Source: Isoetes taiwanensis (Eukaryota; Streptophyta; Lycopodiopsida; Isoetales; Isoetaceae). Taken from it: a DNA stretch of 64,000 nucleotides. Within the stretch, counting starts at the first letter, position 1; every line of letters begins with the position of its first letter. This document shows, piece after piece, positions 19,940-30,300 of this stretch. The DNA is taken from positions 21,480,833 through 21,544,832 of the forward strand of contig JAJEKV010000010.1 of the NCBI GenBank assembly GCA_021234155.1, in the 5' to 3' direction. The notes below the pieces were generated by a model, which was not told where the DNA came from, ran no database searches, and was given only the letters and a program-made list of their open reading frames with translations. Made by a program: the position numbers and the translations under genes.

Positions 19940-22900
19940 ATGGCTCGAGAAAAAAGAACCGCAGAGCCTCCAACTCCCTGTGTTCGCGGGCTTCCTCCCC
20001 GCAGTGACATTCACACCCCTCAACCGACACCGAAAGTAGCCTCGAAATTCGCCTCGATATTCAAACCCCAAATCTGTTGATCTTACTCCAAAGCCACGAC
20101 CACCTCGGCTTCCACCACCAGTTCAATTTACTCCACCACACCCCCGCCCCTGAACGCCGTTTGCCCCCACCAATGCGTTTTACTCCACCACGACCTAGAG
20201 AGGTCGGACTACCTCCTCCACTTCATTTTAGTACGTCGCCCTTAGTCCACCATAGGCTAAATCCCCGGAGGCAAATCACGCCAACTCCATCAATTTCGCT
20301 AAATGGTACTACAACAAGTGGGAGCAGTCAGCGACATGCAACTCCCTTTTCTCACGACACTTCAGGAGCTAGTCAACTACGCCACCAACCTCGACACTTT
20401 TTCCTAGGGAGAGGGAAAGCACCTCCCCTCGGGACTTGCACACACCAAACCTATCAAAGATCTACAAGTACACCTCAAGTTGATCTCTTAGACGAAGAAA
20501 CACCTCATGTTGATGTCTCAGACGAGGACCTACCAAAGCCACAAGACTCTATGTTCGAATTCAAAGCCCCTGCAAGTAAGAATCTTAAGCGTAACTTACA
20601 CAAGAAAGCATGTACAACCGTTAGAAGAAAGAAACTCATGGATCTAGGCTCACTTGCGGGCAACACATACAAAGCAATCGTTGTTCTCAACGTTGTTTGC
20701 TTAAGATTGGACTAAAGGAATTGAGGTTGATTCGTGATAGTTACAGTTCAATGACTCTGCTAGACCAAAGGGGCTACTTAGCCTTCAATATTAGGCCAGA
20801 TGATGGTGAGAAGTTTACTTACACAATACCGGTGGCCACACCGTCCGTCAAATGGCCTTCAAATTGATTCATGCTTTAGGCAACAGACGACTTGACCGCC
20901 TAAAGAAAAGGCTTGACAAGAATCCGTGCATTAATGACTACCGCCATTCAGAGGCATAACCGAACTTCATGCCCTTCAATGTGTCTCCCCGGATGGAAGG
21001 TTTCTTTAAGGAATCTTGTGAGAAACTCCCTAATAGCCCTATGTACCACTTGAGTGACAATTTCACGCGAAACAAGAAGTCTACGATAATTATAAGGAGA
21101 TGTGTGTTGAGGCCGGAGAACGCTTTGTCCGCTACTCTTACTTTCATCGCTCTCGAAAAAAAGAGTTTTCTCGCGTGGCCATTCCTAGAAAGCATAGGAT
21201 GTCTGTTTTGTGCTACATGCTCAATTAAAAGCTCGGAGACAAAATGCAAGGACACTTCACACTAAAAGTAAGCTTCCGGGACGTGTTCTTGCCTAGTTCT
21301 ACTTAAAAGTAGGTTTTTCCTAAACATATTTTCATTTCGATGCATTGAAGGAGAAACCCCAACAAGCACAGAGAACAACAATCTTTGGAAAGGAGAAAAT
21401 TGACAAAACATAGGAAGAAAGCAATCGAACAACCACTCAACTACATATCGGTTGTTATTGATGGAATGGACCGTAAGAAGACCACCCTACCACATTTTGT
21501 CAATGTGCCTAAGGATGTTCTTGAAGAAGATTTCATACATCCATCTTGTTGGTGCTATGGTATTTAATGGAAAACTATCTTGCAAGGCATTTTTGAATTA
21601 TCCAAACATTCATGCTGATCCAAATCTCACTATCACAATATTGAATAAGCTTCTTTCCAATCTAGAACATATACCACCTAGGTTCAGATATCTTCAGCTA
21701 GACAACACGACAAGGGAAAATAAGAATCGCGTTGTTTGCTTATCGTATTATGCTAGTAGAGAAACAAATCTTCAAGAAGGTGAAGATTGGTTTCCTCGCT
21801 TGTTGGTCATACACACCACCAAATTGATCGATGTTCAAGGGTTCTCTAAACGCCTTGCACGAAAAAAAAGCTCTCGACCTACCAAAGAATGATTGAGGTT
21901 ATCCAAGATTCCTACAATCCTCGCCCGCACATCGAGTTGTTGGAAGAAACTTATGATTTCAAAGAATGGATTTTTCAAGAGATCAACCGGGTCACCGTGC
22001 TATTGAGCCCTTGAGAAATATTACATTTCAAAGATCGATCAAAATTTCACTTGTAGATGGCGGGGCCATCTTACAAGGAAAGAAATATGCCACATCTTTT
22101 GCAAAATGCAGCCAGCAGGTATTCAATTCATTCGCACCATCCCCAATACTAGTTCCATGCTCTCTGCAGAGCAAATGCCTCTAAAAAGCTTGAAAGAAAT
22201 CACAAAGAGTAAAAAGGAGGGAAGAGCATTTGATTCAAGCAAATCATTGGATTTTATTGAGACAAGTATTCATCGTGCTCTAACCACTTTGGGGAGGCGA
22301 TGCTTTATGGTGGCCTCGGTTTTTCTCCGAGAACGGATATTTTGCAAGCTTCATTACAAGGTCGAAGACCGCCATATTCAACCGGCCATCTAGGCAAACT
22401 CTCCCCGCGGCAAGTTGATAATCAAGAGGAACATGTAGAGATATTGGCTAGCTCAGATGAAGATGACAGAGTCATGTACACCGGCCCCGCGACGCACGCA
22501 CAACAAGTTGCTCGAAATCCGGGTTCGGGTCTCGAGATTCGTAAAGGAATGCTCATAGCTGTCCCAGCTGATAATGATGAGTCTGGGAAGCCGTTCTGGC
22601 TAGCTAAAGTACTGGAGGTAACAAGAGAGGATGGAATTCCCACTCAACTAAAAGTGCACTGGATGAGAACAAATGCCGCCCGCTTTTCGATGGGAGTTAT
22701 ACTTTGGAGATGGTAAAAACAGGAGTGGGAAAGAGAGCAAAGTCCAAAGCAAGTACTGCTGTCATAGATCTATCTGAAGTGAAGGTTCTTGCATATGACT
22801 TTGTTCTGACTGCTGCTAATAAGTTACGTATGGTCACTCAAACTTTAATAAGGTCAGCATGTGGATTAGACAAACAACCTAGAAAGGTGGCCAAAAAAGA

Positions 22901-23021
22901 TGATGATGAGGACTCACTTGTAGACAGTGAGGAAGAAGATCGTTCGAGTACATCCAGTTTTGAGAGTGAAGCTGAGGATGAAGGCTCAAGTGATCAGGGA
23001 TTAAATGAGTCTGGAGGATGA
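19940..23021 (+). pseudogene. DUF7869-type transposase-like gene of the TIR element
   Basis: ATG at 19,940 starts MAREKRTAEPPTPCVRGLPP, a proline-rich tail in shifting frames. Then come RFVRYSYFHRS near 21,120, ISVVIDGMDRKKTTLPHF near 21,450, LVGAMVFNGKLSCKAFLNYP near 21,560 and YLQLDNTTRENKNRV near 21,700. Next is LVGHTHHQIDR near 21,800, and finally a BAH-like or loading segment with PFWLAKVLEVTRED near 22,600 and an acidic C terminus to 23,021. The series DGMD, LQxDNxxRENKN and VGHTHxxID is typical of DUF7869 proteins, which look like RNase-H-fold DDE transposases. Several frameshifts and stops show decay. It is the likely mobilising enzyme. Confidence 0.65.
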
Positions 23022-23448
23022 GATGCATCCCCGATCTTGCGCGAAAAATATAAATTTGTCCGATGACTCAAACATGTAAAAAACAGAAAGAGCAGGTGAT
23101 GACTGTCTGTCAAAATGTTCTATATTTTTGACAATTTTGTTCATAATTTTGTACAATTTTCACAACCATGAATATATCACTTCTTTGTCACTCTATTACC
23201 CTTGCTATTTTTTTAATTGCCCCTTTTTTGCTACACTTTATAAAAGTAATTATTTTTTGTTCTAGTTTAGGAGGATGAAAATTGCTATTTGAAATTTTTG
23301 CATGAAAGTTATGTTCAATCAACCCCTCAAAAATGGTACCTAAATTACTTAAATTGTCACACCTGTCACAAAAAAATCTTAAAAATGGACTTTTTTAAGG
23401 GAATTTTAGGGAATCTTTCAAAGATTCCTTTTGAAGTGCGTTTCCAGC
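23022..23448. other. Right subterminal region of the TIR element
   Basis: No gene. Contains GGAATCTTTCAAAGATTCC, a palindrome near 23,411-23,429, and a direct AAGTGCGTTT copy just inside the right terminal repeat. Confidence 0.55.
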
Positions 23449-23478
23449 AAATAAGTGCGTTTCATTTTAAACTTTGTT
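23449..23478 (-). repeat. Right terminal inverted repeat
   Basis: Inverted copy of the left end, followed by AGGA at 23,479-23,482, which also precedes the left end. Confidence 0.85.
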
Positions 23479-23482
23479 AGGA

Positions 23483-25232
23483 ACGTTAATTGCGTTGGCA
23501 CAAAGATTAATAAGATAGAATGGGCTAGATCCAGATTTGATCACTGGAGAGTTAAGAAAGGATTGTCAGTTGAAAAAAGAATTGAGGAATTGGATTTGAT
23601 GGAGTTTGCTCGGATACTGGATCAGTTTATGCTTCAAGTTTGCAAGCTTAGTGGAGATCTTTATCCTACTAAAACGTAAATACAGATTTAGTGTAGTTTT
23701 CTATTTTAACAGTTTATTTAAGTACTAACTGGTTGCTACTTGTTGCAGGCTGCAAGATATGTTTAAAAAGTTCGGAACTACTATTAGAAGAGCACATGAA
23801 GTGAGAATAGGGCGTATTGGTGTTCAGGAGATACCATTGATCATGAAGAGTCCAATATTTGCTAATGCCTGAAAGGCATGTGTTGCTAGTATGAAGAGAT
23901 CCAGATTGACAAGCGTAAGAAAGTTGAGTAAGGTAAGTTATAATACAGAACAAGCACTTTTGTCTGATATGGACTATTCTATTTTTAGTAACAGAGGTCT
24001 TCAGAGAAGGTTTATGTACTACTGTGTATCAAGGTTTGCTATTAGAGGGAGAGACGAATTACATAAGCTTGTGGTTTCTGATTTTATAGTTCTGATAGTT
24101 GATGGCAAGGAGTGTTTAGAATATTGTGAGAGAATGAGAAAAAATCATTGTGTCTCAATGGAGAAGTATCAGGAAGAGTCATTCAGGCAGCCCGTTCAAT
24201 GTTTTGAAGATGATGTTGTGCTGACATTTAAATGTCTTGTTCGACATTTACCTAGACCTGAAGATGAAAATACAGCATGCTTCATATTCATGCAGTGCAT
24301 CAATTCACCAAAATCACATGTAAGTATTTTTTTGCTTTTATTTTTATTTGTTTAAATTTAATATGCAATACTTAGACCTATCTTTTGCAGGTCTGGTACA
24401 AGAAAAAGCATAGAGTGAGCGCAAAAGTGTTAGGATCTTGGATGAAATATATGTTGTAGACAATAGGCGTTGAAGGTAAATTTTTGGGTAAATCTGGAAG
24501 AACATCAGTTGTTAGTAGGCTAGCAAGGGCGAATGTTCCCGTGGAAGTTGGAATGGATGTGACAGTGCACATGAGTATTGGAGCATACAAGCATTAAGTG
24601 TAGTTTTCCTTTTAGTTGTTTTAATTATTCGAAGGCCTATTCTTATATATTTGCTTTAAATTAGGTATGATAAAACTAAAGATTTGAAGTGCAAGGCTGC
24701 AATGTCGATAATTGGAAAGTCTTTCAACGACGATGGCACACGCATGATGTTTGATGAGGTGTATGAGAGTGAGTTAAGGTCCTATGATCAACAACAAAAT
24801 ACATTTATCTTTTCTGTAATGGAGGCGGCTCAGAATGTCGATTCTTCAGCAGGTTAGTAGTTATAATTTAGTGGTTATTAGGATTTAGAAATTAGTGATA
24901 ATAGTTGAATGTATAATTGTACTTGTGCAAGTAGTATGAAATTGGTTGGTGATGTTGCTATTGAAGATTTTGGTGCTGTTGAGAGTCAACTACTTGCAGC
25001 TGCTGCTGTGAATCCCATTATTTCGACACCTCTGTCCGATTTAGATAACGTTTCCCTTGAAGAAATTGCAGGAAAAGATGTGAGATTGAGGAAGGCCTTC
25101 AATTTATCAATGAAAGTTGGCAATACTAGCTTTTCAGGAGGAACATTTCATAACTGTAGCATTGTACCTGGAGGAAGCAACATTGATCTGTCCGAGTTTG
25201 TGAAGAATATTGCAGCTAGATCAAGTATCTAG
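23483..25232 (+). pseudogene. Crypton/DUF3504-like tyrosine recombinase, catalytic part
   Basis: Exon-like blocks read WARSRFDHWRVKKGLSVEKR near 23,520, then an intron ending GTTGCAG, then LQDMFKKFGTTIRRAHE. Next are RRFMYYCVSRFAIRGRDELH near 24,010 and KSHVWYKKKHR across an intron at 24,316-24,390. The end has KFLGKSGRTSVVSRLARANV and VTVHMSIGAYKHYDK near 24,480-24,600. The scheme matches DUF3504/QRICH1/ZMYM-type proteins derived from Crypton recombinases: Arg in AIRGRDEL, Arg in the SGR box, His in VHMS and Tyr in AYKHY. The box II His of HxxR is Lys here. In-frame stops near 23,870 and 24,456 show it is dead. The C-terminal exon runs to 25,232. Confidence 0.65.
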
Positions 25233-25997
25233 GAGTTTTGAAAGTTTTCCACTTTTAAATGTTTTTACTTTGTGAATGTAACCGAGTTGAGAGCTATATG
25301 AATGGAACTATGTGAATCTTCAACTGAGTTTTTCAACCGAGTTTTTACTGTCTGATTCTTGAATTTTTACTAACCTTTCTACTTCCTTTACTAACGATTC
25401 TACAAATTTTACTATCCATTCTCAAACGTTTAGTAGCCAATTCTAAAACCTAACTAGACTTTCTGTTAAAAGTTCTAAAAAGGAAACAATGACTTCCACT
25501 TAAAAAAAGGTTGTGTAATTCCCGGGTTAGAATGTGTGCCACTTGGCACAAGGAGATTGGACAAGGAGCCAACATTCCTTTACGTTGTGTGAAAGATACA
25601 ATTTAAATAAGGAAAACTATCAAAATGCCACTATGGTAATTACTAAGAGACCTTTATATGTTTCAAATTTACCATGCCCCTTTCGCCGGAGCGCCGTATA
25701 TATCGGATGGCGACATGTTATAGCCACGGGCATATCCGTGGTATATCCGAGTCTTTGACATGTTATAGCCATGCCCAAAAAAAATTACACATCGTTTTTG
25801 TGGACTTGCGGATTTTTTACCATTTAAGGCTGGCTATAACATGCCCACGTCCTACATTTACCGCGATGGCGCCCCTTCCTATACAAGGTATTTAGGAGCA
25901 ATATGATAATTATGAAAGCTTGTAAGGACACTCTGGTAGTTTTCCCTTTTAAAAGCGCTATAGAAGACAGCCCTGTGAAACCTAAAACAGGAACGAG
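25233..25997. other. Promoter-side flank of SPT4 with inverted repeats
   Basis: AT-rich at first. Between 25,698 and 25,845, CATGTTATAGCC occurs twice (25,714 and 25,759) and once inverted (25,832), and CCACGG/CCGTGG forms a small hairpin near 25,724. This may be a small foldback element about 150-300 bp upstream of the SPT4 start codon. Confidence 0.5.
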
Positions 25998-26832
25998 ATG
26001 GGGAGACATTCTCATGCTGCGCAAGTTCCGACGAGCACAGGTCGTGAGCTGCGGGCTTGTCTCAGGTGTCGCTTGATAAAGACATTTGATCAGGTACTTC
26101 ATTTATGCACCTATCTTTTGTTTCTGAAATTTGTCTGCTTTGTTCTCTGAGGTTTAATATATCAGCAGTTCAGCAAGAATGGGTGCGAAAATTGCGCCTT
26201 CTTTAGTATGGATCAAGACCAAGATAGGGTTCTCGAGTGCACCACTGGCAACTTTTCAGGGTAAGTTTTTTTTTTTTTCCCGTTATCCACGTAAAACTTA
26301 TTCTTATATTAGTCCTTTTTTAGGCTAATATCATCAATGGATCCATCTGGAAGTTGGGCAGCTCGGTGGTTGAGAATAAGTAAGGCCTCCTTGTCCAGTT
26401 GTGTGATTTCCTTTGCAGATTTTAGAATGCTTCTGTATGCGCATTATCATGCACAATGTGAGAATCGTAAAACTAGTTGACTCAAATTAAAATCCAAGAG
26501 CCAGGACGGTGGATTATCAATATGCACATAATTTATGGCAGAGCATAACTCTTCTTATGCTAAAATTTAACAATACAGTAATAAAATGGTGCTTATTTGT
26601 TGCAAAGAATGAACTAATGATAATTTCTGTGTGTTCATTGCAGGCAAGTTTGTTCCAGGTTGTTATGCCATCTCAGTCACTGGGGTTCTTCCAGAAGATA
26701 TGCAGGTTTTTCCTTTTAGAGACTCCATGTCTAATAGTTGCTACTATATTGTGGTTTTAACTCTTACAGTAAACTTGTTTGATGCAGTCCTTGTGTGAAG
26801 AAAATAATGTGAAATATGTACCACTGGAGTAA
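25998..26832 (+). CDS. SPT4: Transcription elongation factor SPT4 homologue (five exons)
   Basis: Exons at 25,998-26,093, 26,169-26,260, 26,324-26,379, 26,644-26,705 and 26,788-26,832 join in frame to 117 codons including the stop. All introns are GT-AG. The 116-residue product equals the usual SPT4 length. It starts MGRHSHAAQVP and contains ELRACLRCRLIKTF with the first two zinc cysteines, then NGCENCAFF with the second pair, then MDPSGSWAARWLRI and KFVPGCYAISVTGVLPEDMQ. SPT4 binds the NGN domain of SPT5 to form DSIF, which rides on RNA polymerase II and controls pausing and processivity in the nucleus. All key residues are intact, so this is a working host gene. The short exons explain why it is easily missed. 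Confidence 0.93.
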
Positions 26833-27867
26833 GCAACTAATGGAGATGTATATGTTTTCTGTAAGATTTTCACATGTACTGCAACAACAGGAATATGGAC
26901 CTCTTGTTTGGATGGTTCATTCAGATGTTTTTCTTATGTAGTACCTCTGTAAGGAGTGGCTACAAACCCTTTTGTTAGTAAGGCCAGTCTGCAACGGCTT
27001 GTACTCAATCCTGCTTCTATCTAATGCATATTGTCAGGCTGACTTGACCAAAAGGTTATTAATTGTGGAAAATGCTGCTGGATTATTGATGCCCATGGCG
27101 TTTAATGATGTTCATGTAATATGTTTCATAATTCAAGGGTCAGTATGAATTTGACGTATTGCTTTGATTTATATTTTTATTGATTTATATTTCTACATCT
27201 ATATTCCTATATTGCGCCTGAGAGATCATGCTTATCTGATTATTCATGCCATAGGAGAGCTTTGTTGAAAACTCAAGGGAAAACTACCCTACAAGTTTTC
27301 AAAGTTATCAAAACCTCGGTGTTGTCCTTAATGACTCACACACCAAATCTTTCCAATGATAGTAAAATCATTAAGTTGTTTAAGTCGAAGTTAGAACCAC
27401 ACACCCTTCGCCAAGTTTGGAAAGTAATCTTTTCAATAATGGTAAAAACATTTAAGTCGTTGCCAAAGTTGGAATTTGCAAGTTGAATTTGAAGGATGTT
27501 GAACAAAAAAGAGCATGACTGGATGCAGAACTTGATGGTTTTGAAATGCTCAAGATAGTTTATAGACTTGGATGAAGACTTGTAAATTCGAACACCAATG
27601 AACTTTATGAGTTTTGAAATGTTCAAGCTCGTTTTTAGACTTGGAGACACGAAGCTGCTTCAATGGGGAATTAGGTTTGAGGATTCCTCATTGGAAAAAT
27701 CCGCACAGCTCCACAGTTTTTGGTTTGCTTCTATAAAGCAGTTAAAAGGTAAGTTTGGAACATCACATTCGTAGAAATTGTGTTCGGTTTATTCATTGTA
27801 GCCATATAACACACATGTATGCCATCTTGTTTTTACCTCCAAAGTACCAACATGAGCTAGGAAAAAA
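26833..27867. other. SPT4 3' flank
   Basis: AT-rich 3' flank of SPT4 with no second gene. Open frames of about 75-100 codons near 27,260-27,650 have no recognisable motif. Confidence 0.5.
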
Positions 27868-30300
27868 ATAGAATAGAATAGATTTTTAGCGTCCACGGAG
27901 ACCGACTGGCCTATGGGACCCAAACAAAAAAGAGAGCAGCAAACGTATTACTGACAGGATTAAAAAACCCCCGCCCGAAGGGTTTTCGAGGGAAAAACTT
28001 TAGCAGTAATAAGTCTGCTGGCATGCTGTACAATTGTATAGGACAGTTCAATGCCGTCCCGGAAGACACAACTGAGTCCGTGCATCCATAACCTCCTGGA
28101 GGTATGACCCCAACAAACCCACTGACGTCGTATTCAACAACTCATGCAACGGTTGGCCAGGCACTAGTAATCGAACATACCGCTCTCTGATATGGGCAAA
28201 CGCTGGGCAGATCTGGAGGGCATGACATTCATCCTCAATGGCGCCCTGGTGGCAACACTGGCAAAGCCTTTGCTCTCGTGCTTCCCGAGCCCAACGTCCT
28301 GTCTCAATGCGGAGGCGATGTGCACCCGTGCGAATGGAAGCTATAAGTCTGCGCTTCTTCATGGGCAACTGGGTGTATAAGTACTGGTGTGGGCCTCTCG
28401 TGAGCCTGGGATTGACTTGCTGCTGATAGTGTGCCAGCTTAACGTGCGTCAGAGCATCTGCATCCCAGAGCTTGCAAAGGAAAGTAGCATCTAGGTACAA
28501 CTTAAGTGCCTTGTGATCTTTCTTTGTCCTTACATGTACACATATGTTTGCCTGTACACTCCAGCGTGAGAACCACTGAGTTTGCTTGTCCTTCCAGCAG
28601 GCTTTCAGGCGTTGGGGACCCATCGCCATGGCCAAAGCAAGGTTGGGCAAACGCGTATCACCCATAGCGACCACCTTCTGGAAGTTAATGATATGGCGTT
28701 CCAATGCAGCCCGTTGAAGGGGTAGAAAACCTGTCTCCTGGAGTAGGATCTGGTATGGAACTGTGGACTTTACCCCAAGGGCTTGTGCCAAGAAGGCTTT
28801 CTGCACCTGCTCGAGGTCCAGGTGTTGAGGGATATCACCGGACCCCATACTTACTGCCCCATATAAAAGGACCGGCTCGACCAATGCCCGAAATAAGTGT
28901 GACTGGTGGCCCCAGGCATACAACTCTGCCTTGTGGCTGTTGTTCTGCATGGCATATAGTGCTTTCCAACCTGCCGTGACCCGCAACCTGATGGCAGCAT
29001 CCCAATGGGTGGTAGTAGAGAACTCGATCCCCAAGTACTTGTAGGTCGGAGCCACCTCTACATCCTGTCCTGCACCATAGTTTTGGCCAAGTTAACTCGC
29101 ATGCCGGTGAATCGGCAAAAAGTGTCGAGAGCATCCAGGTGACGTTGCATGTCCTCTGGAGTATAGGCCAGGAGGTTGACATCGTTAGCATATATGAGTT
29201 GCCGGATTGTGTGATGCATGAGATGGGCGCCCGCACATCCATGCTCAGAGAGCCAATCTTCCAGCTGGTCAATGTACAGACCAAAGAGTGTGGGGGAGAG
29301 GGGGCAACCCTGACGCACTCCAATATTACTGATTACCGGCTGTCCTGACGATGTGATACGGCCTGAGCATGCCTTGTACAGCCTATACACTGCATTCTGC
29401 AAGTCAAGGAGAGTCCCCAACTGCCGCAGTCTGTCCCATAACCTGTCCCGGGGCACTGTGTCAAAAACTTTTGCGAAATCCACGAAATAACAATACAGGT
29501 TTCGTCAGTGATTCCTGCTATCCTAATCAATGTGCGCAGAGTGAAGATATGGTCAATGGTGGAATTCCTGGGCCGAAAACCTGCCTGCGTGAGAGCTCGC
29601 ACATCTGCCTCCTCTGCCCATATTGTCAGCCGCTGCTCAAGGATGCCAGCCAACAGTTTTGCAAAGAGAGAGCTTACCATAATAGTATGATAGTTGGCGG
29701 GGCATTGAGGGTCCCCTGCCTTGTATATGGGCACAACTCTACTAGTGGTCCACTGTGGAGGGAAGCCGTCTTGCAATGCTTTGTTGAATAATGCCGTGAG
29801 AACAGGCACCAGTGGAGGCCCAGCCCATTTCAGAAGTTCCGCCTGCATGCCATCTAAATCTGCTGCCTTCCCATTAGCCAGACGTTGTAGGCCCATGATG
29901 ACATCCCCCTCTGTGATGACCAGAGCCATGCCTATCTATGGAGGGACTGGTGTCCGGCCCCCGAGCGGGTCGTAAAGCTGTTGCAAGTACTGTACCCATT
30001 GCTCCGAGGTGATGTTCCTTATGGGCTATGCAGTCTTGCTCAAGACCCTTCTCCAGAATGTCTTGGGGTGCCGATCCAGGAGACCAAACATCTGTTGCTG
30101 ATGCTCTGCGAGGTATCTGGCTTTCTTGTTCTTGAGGAAGGAGCAGTATTGACTGATGGCCTGTGGGCGGGAGGTGGGATCAGTGACTTGCCGGAGTGTG
30201 TGCTTGAGCTCCCGACACTCATCATCGAACCACCTGTTGCGGGAGAAGCTGGTAGCGCCCGAGGTTCGCCGTGAGCGGCCTCTCCCAAAGCATCTCTCAG
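27868..30300 (-). mobile_element. LINE copy B, 5'-truncated non-LTR retrotransposon
   Basis: On the minus strand, from a 5' truncation near 30,300, the element runs through the linker before the reverse transcriptase, the RT, and a C-terminal zinc-finger region. It ends in a conserved terminus (GTCCACGGAGACC on the plus strand) and a GAATA-repeat tail at 27,868-27,885. It is the fuller relative of copy A at 11,669-13,080. The microsatellite tail replaces poly(A). No endonuclease or ORF1 remains. Confidence 0.9.
28048..30290 (-). pseudogene. LINE ORF2 remnant: reverse transcriptase and zinc finger
   Basis: The frame order is NRWFDDECRELKHTLRQ near 30,230, then GLQRLANGKAADLDGMQAEL, GFRPRNSTIDH near 29,560, FVDFAKVFDTVPRDRLWD near 29,470, GVRQGCPLSPTLFGLYID near 29,300 and IYANDVNLLAY near 29,185. 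After a frame change comes the RT thumb (YKYLGIEFSTTTHWD). A C-terminal finger follows, CQCCHQGAIEDECHALQIC near 28,230. The catalytic YxDD is YAND, so the second Asp pair is damaged. Frameshifts lie near 29,480 and 29,057, and a stop upstream near 30,025. It copied RNA into DNA by target-primed reverse transcription when alive; it is now inactive. The clade is not certain. Confidence 0.88.

Larger units (their letters stand above)
14993..23478. mobile_element. 8,486-bp TIR transposon with ParB-methyltransferase and DUF7869-type genes
   Basis: The ends carry a 30-bp terminal inverted repeat starting AACAARGTTTAAAATG, with one mismatch. They are flanked by the direct repeat AGGA at 14,989-14,992 and 23,479-23,482. 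Subterminally, both ends repeat AAGTGCGTTT or its complement and AAAGATTCC. Inside are two genes: a minus-strand ParB-like/DNA methyltransferase gene (15,577-19,300) and a plus-strand transposase-like gene (19,940-23,021). They diverge from about 19,300-19,940, where palindromes cluster. Both genes are decayed. The element interrupts a tyrosine recombinase gene. I cannot assign a named superfamily. Confidence 0.8.

Noticed and set aside
3429-23021. Bacterial contamination as source of the methyltransferase sequences
   Set aside because: They are AT-rich, decayed, split by introns, and one lies within a TIR element nested in a plant-type spliced gene.
28192-29975. Several plus-strand open frames of 60-140 codons
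   Set aside because: All are antisense shadows of the LINE reverse transcriptase frame.
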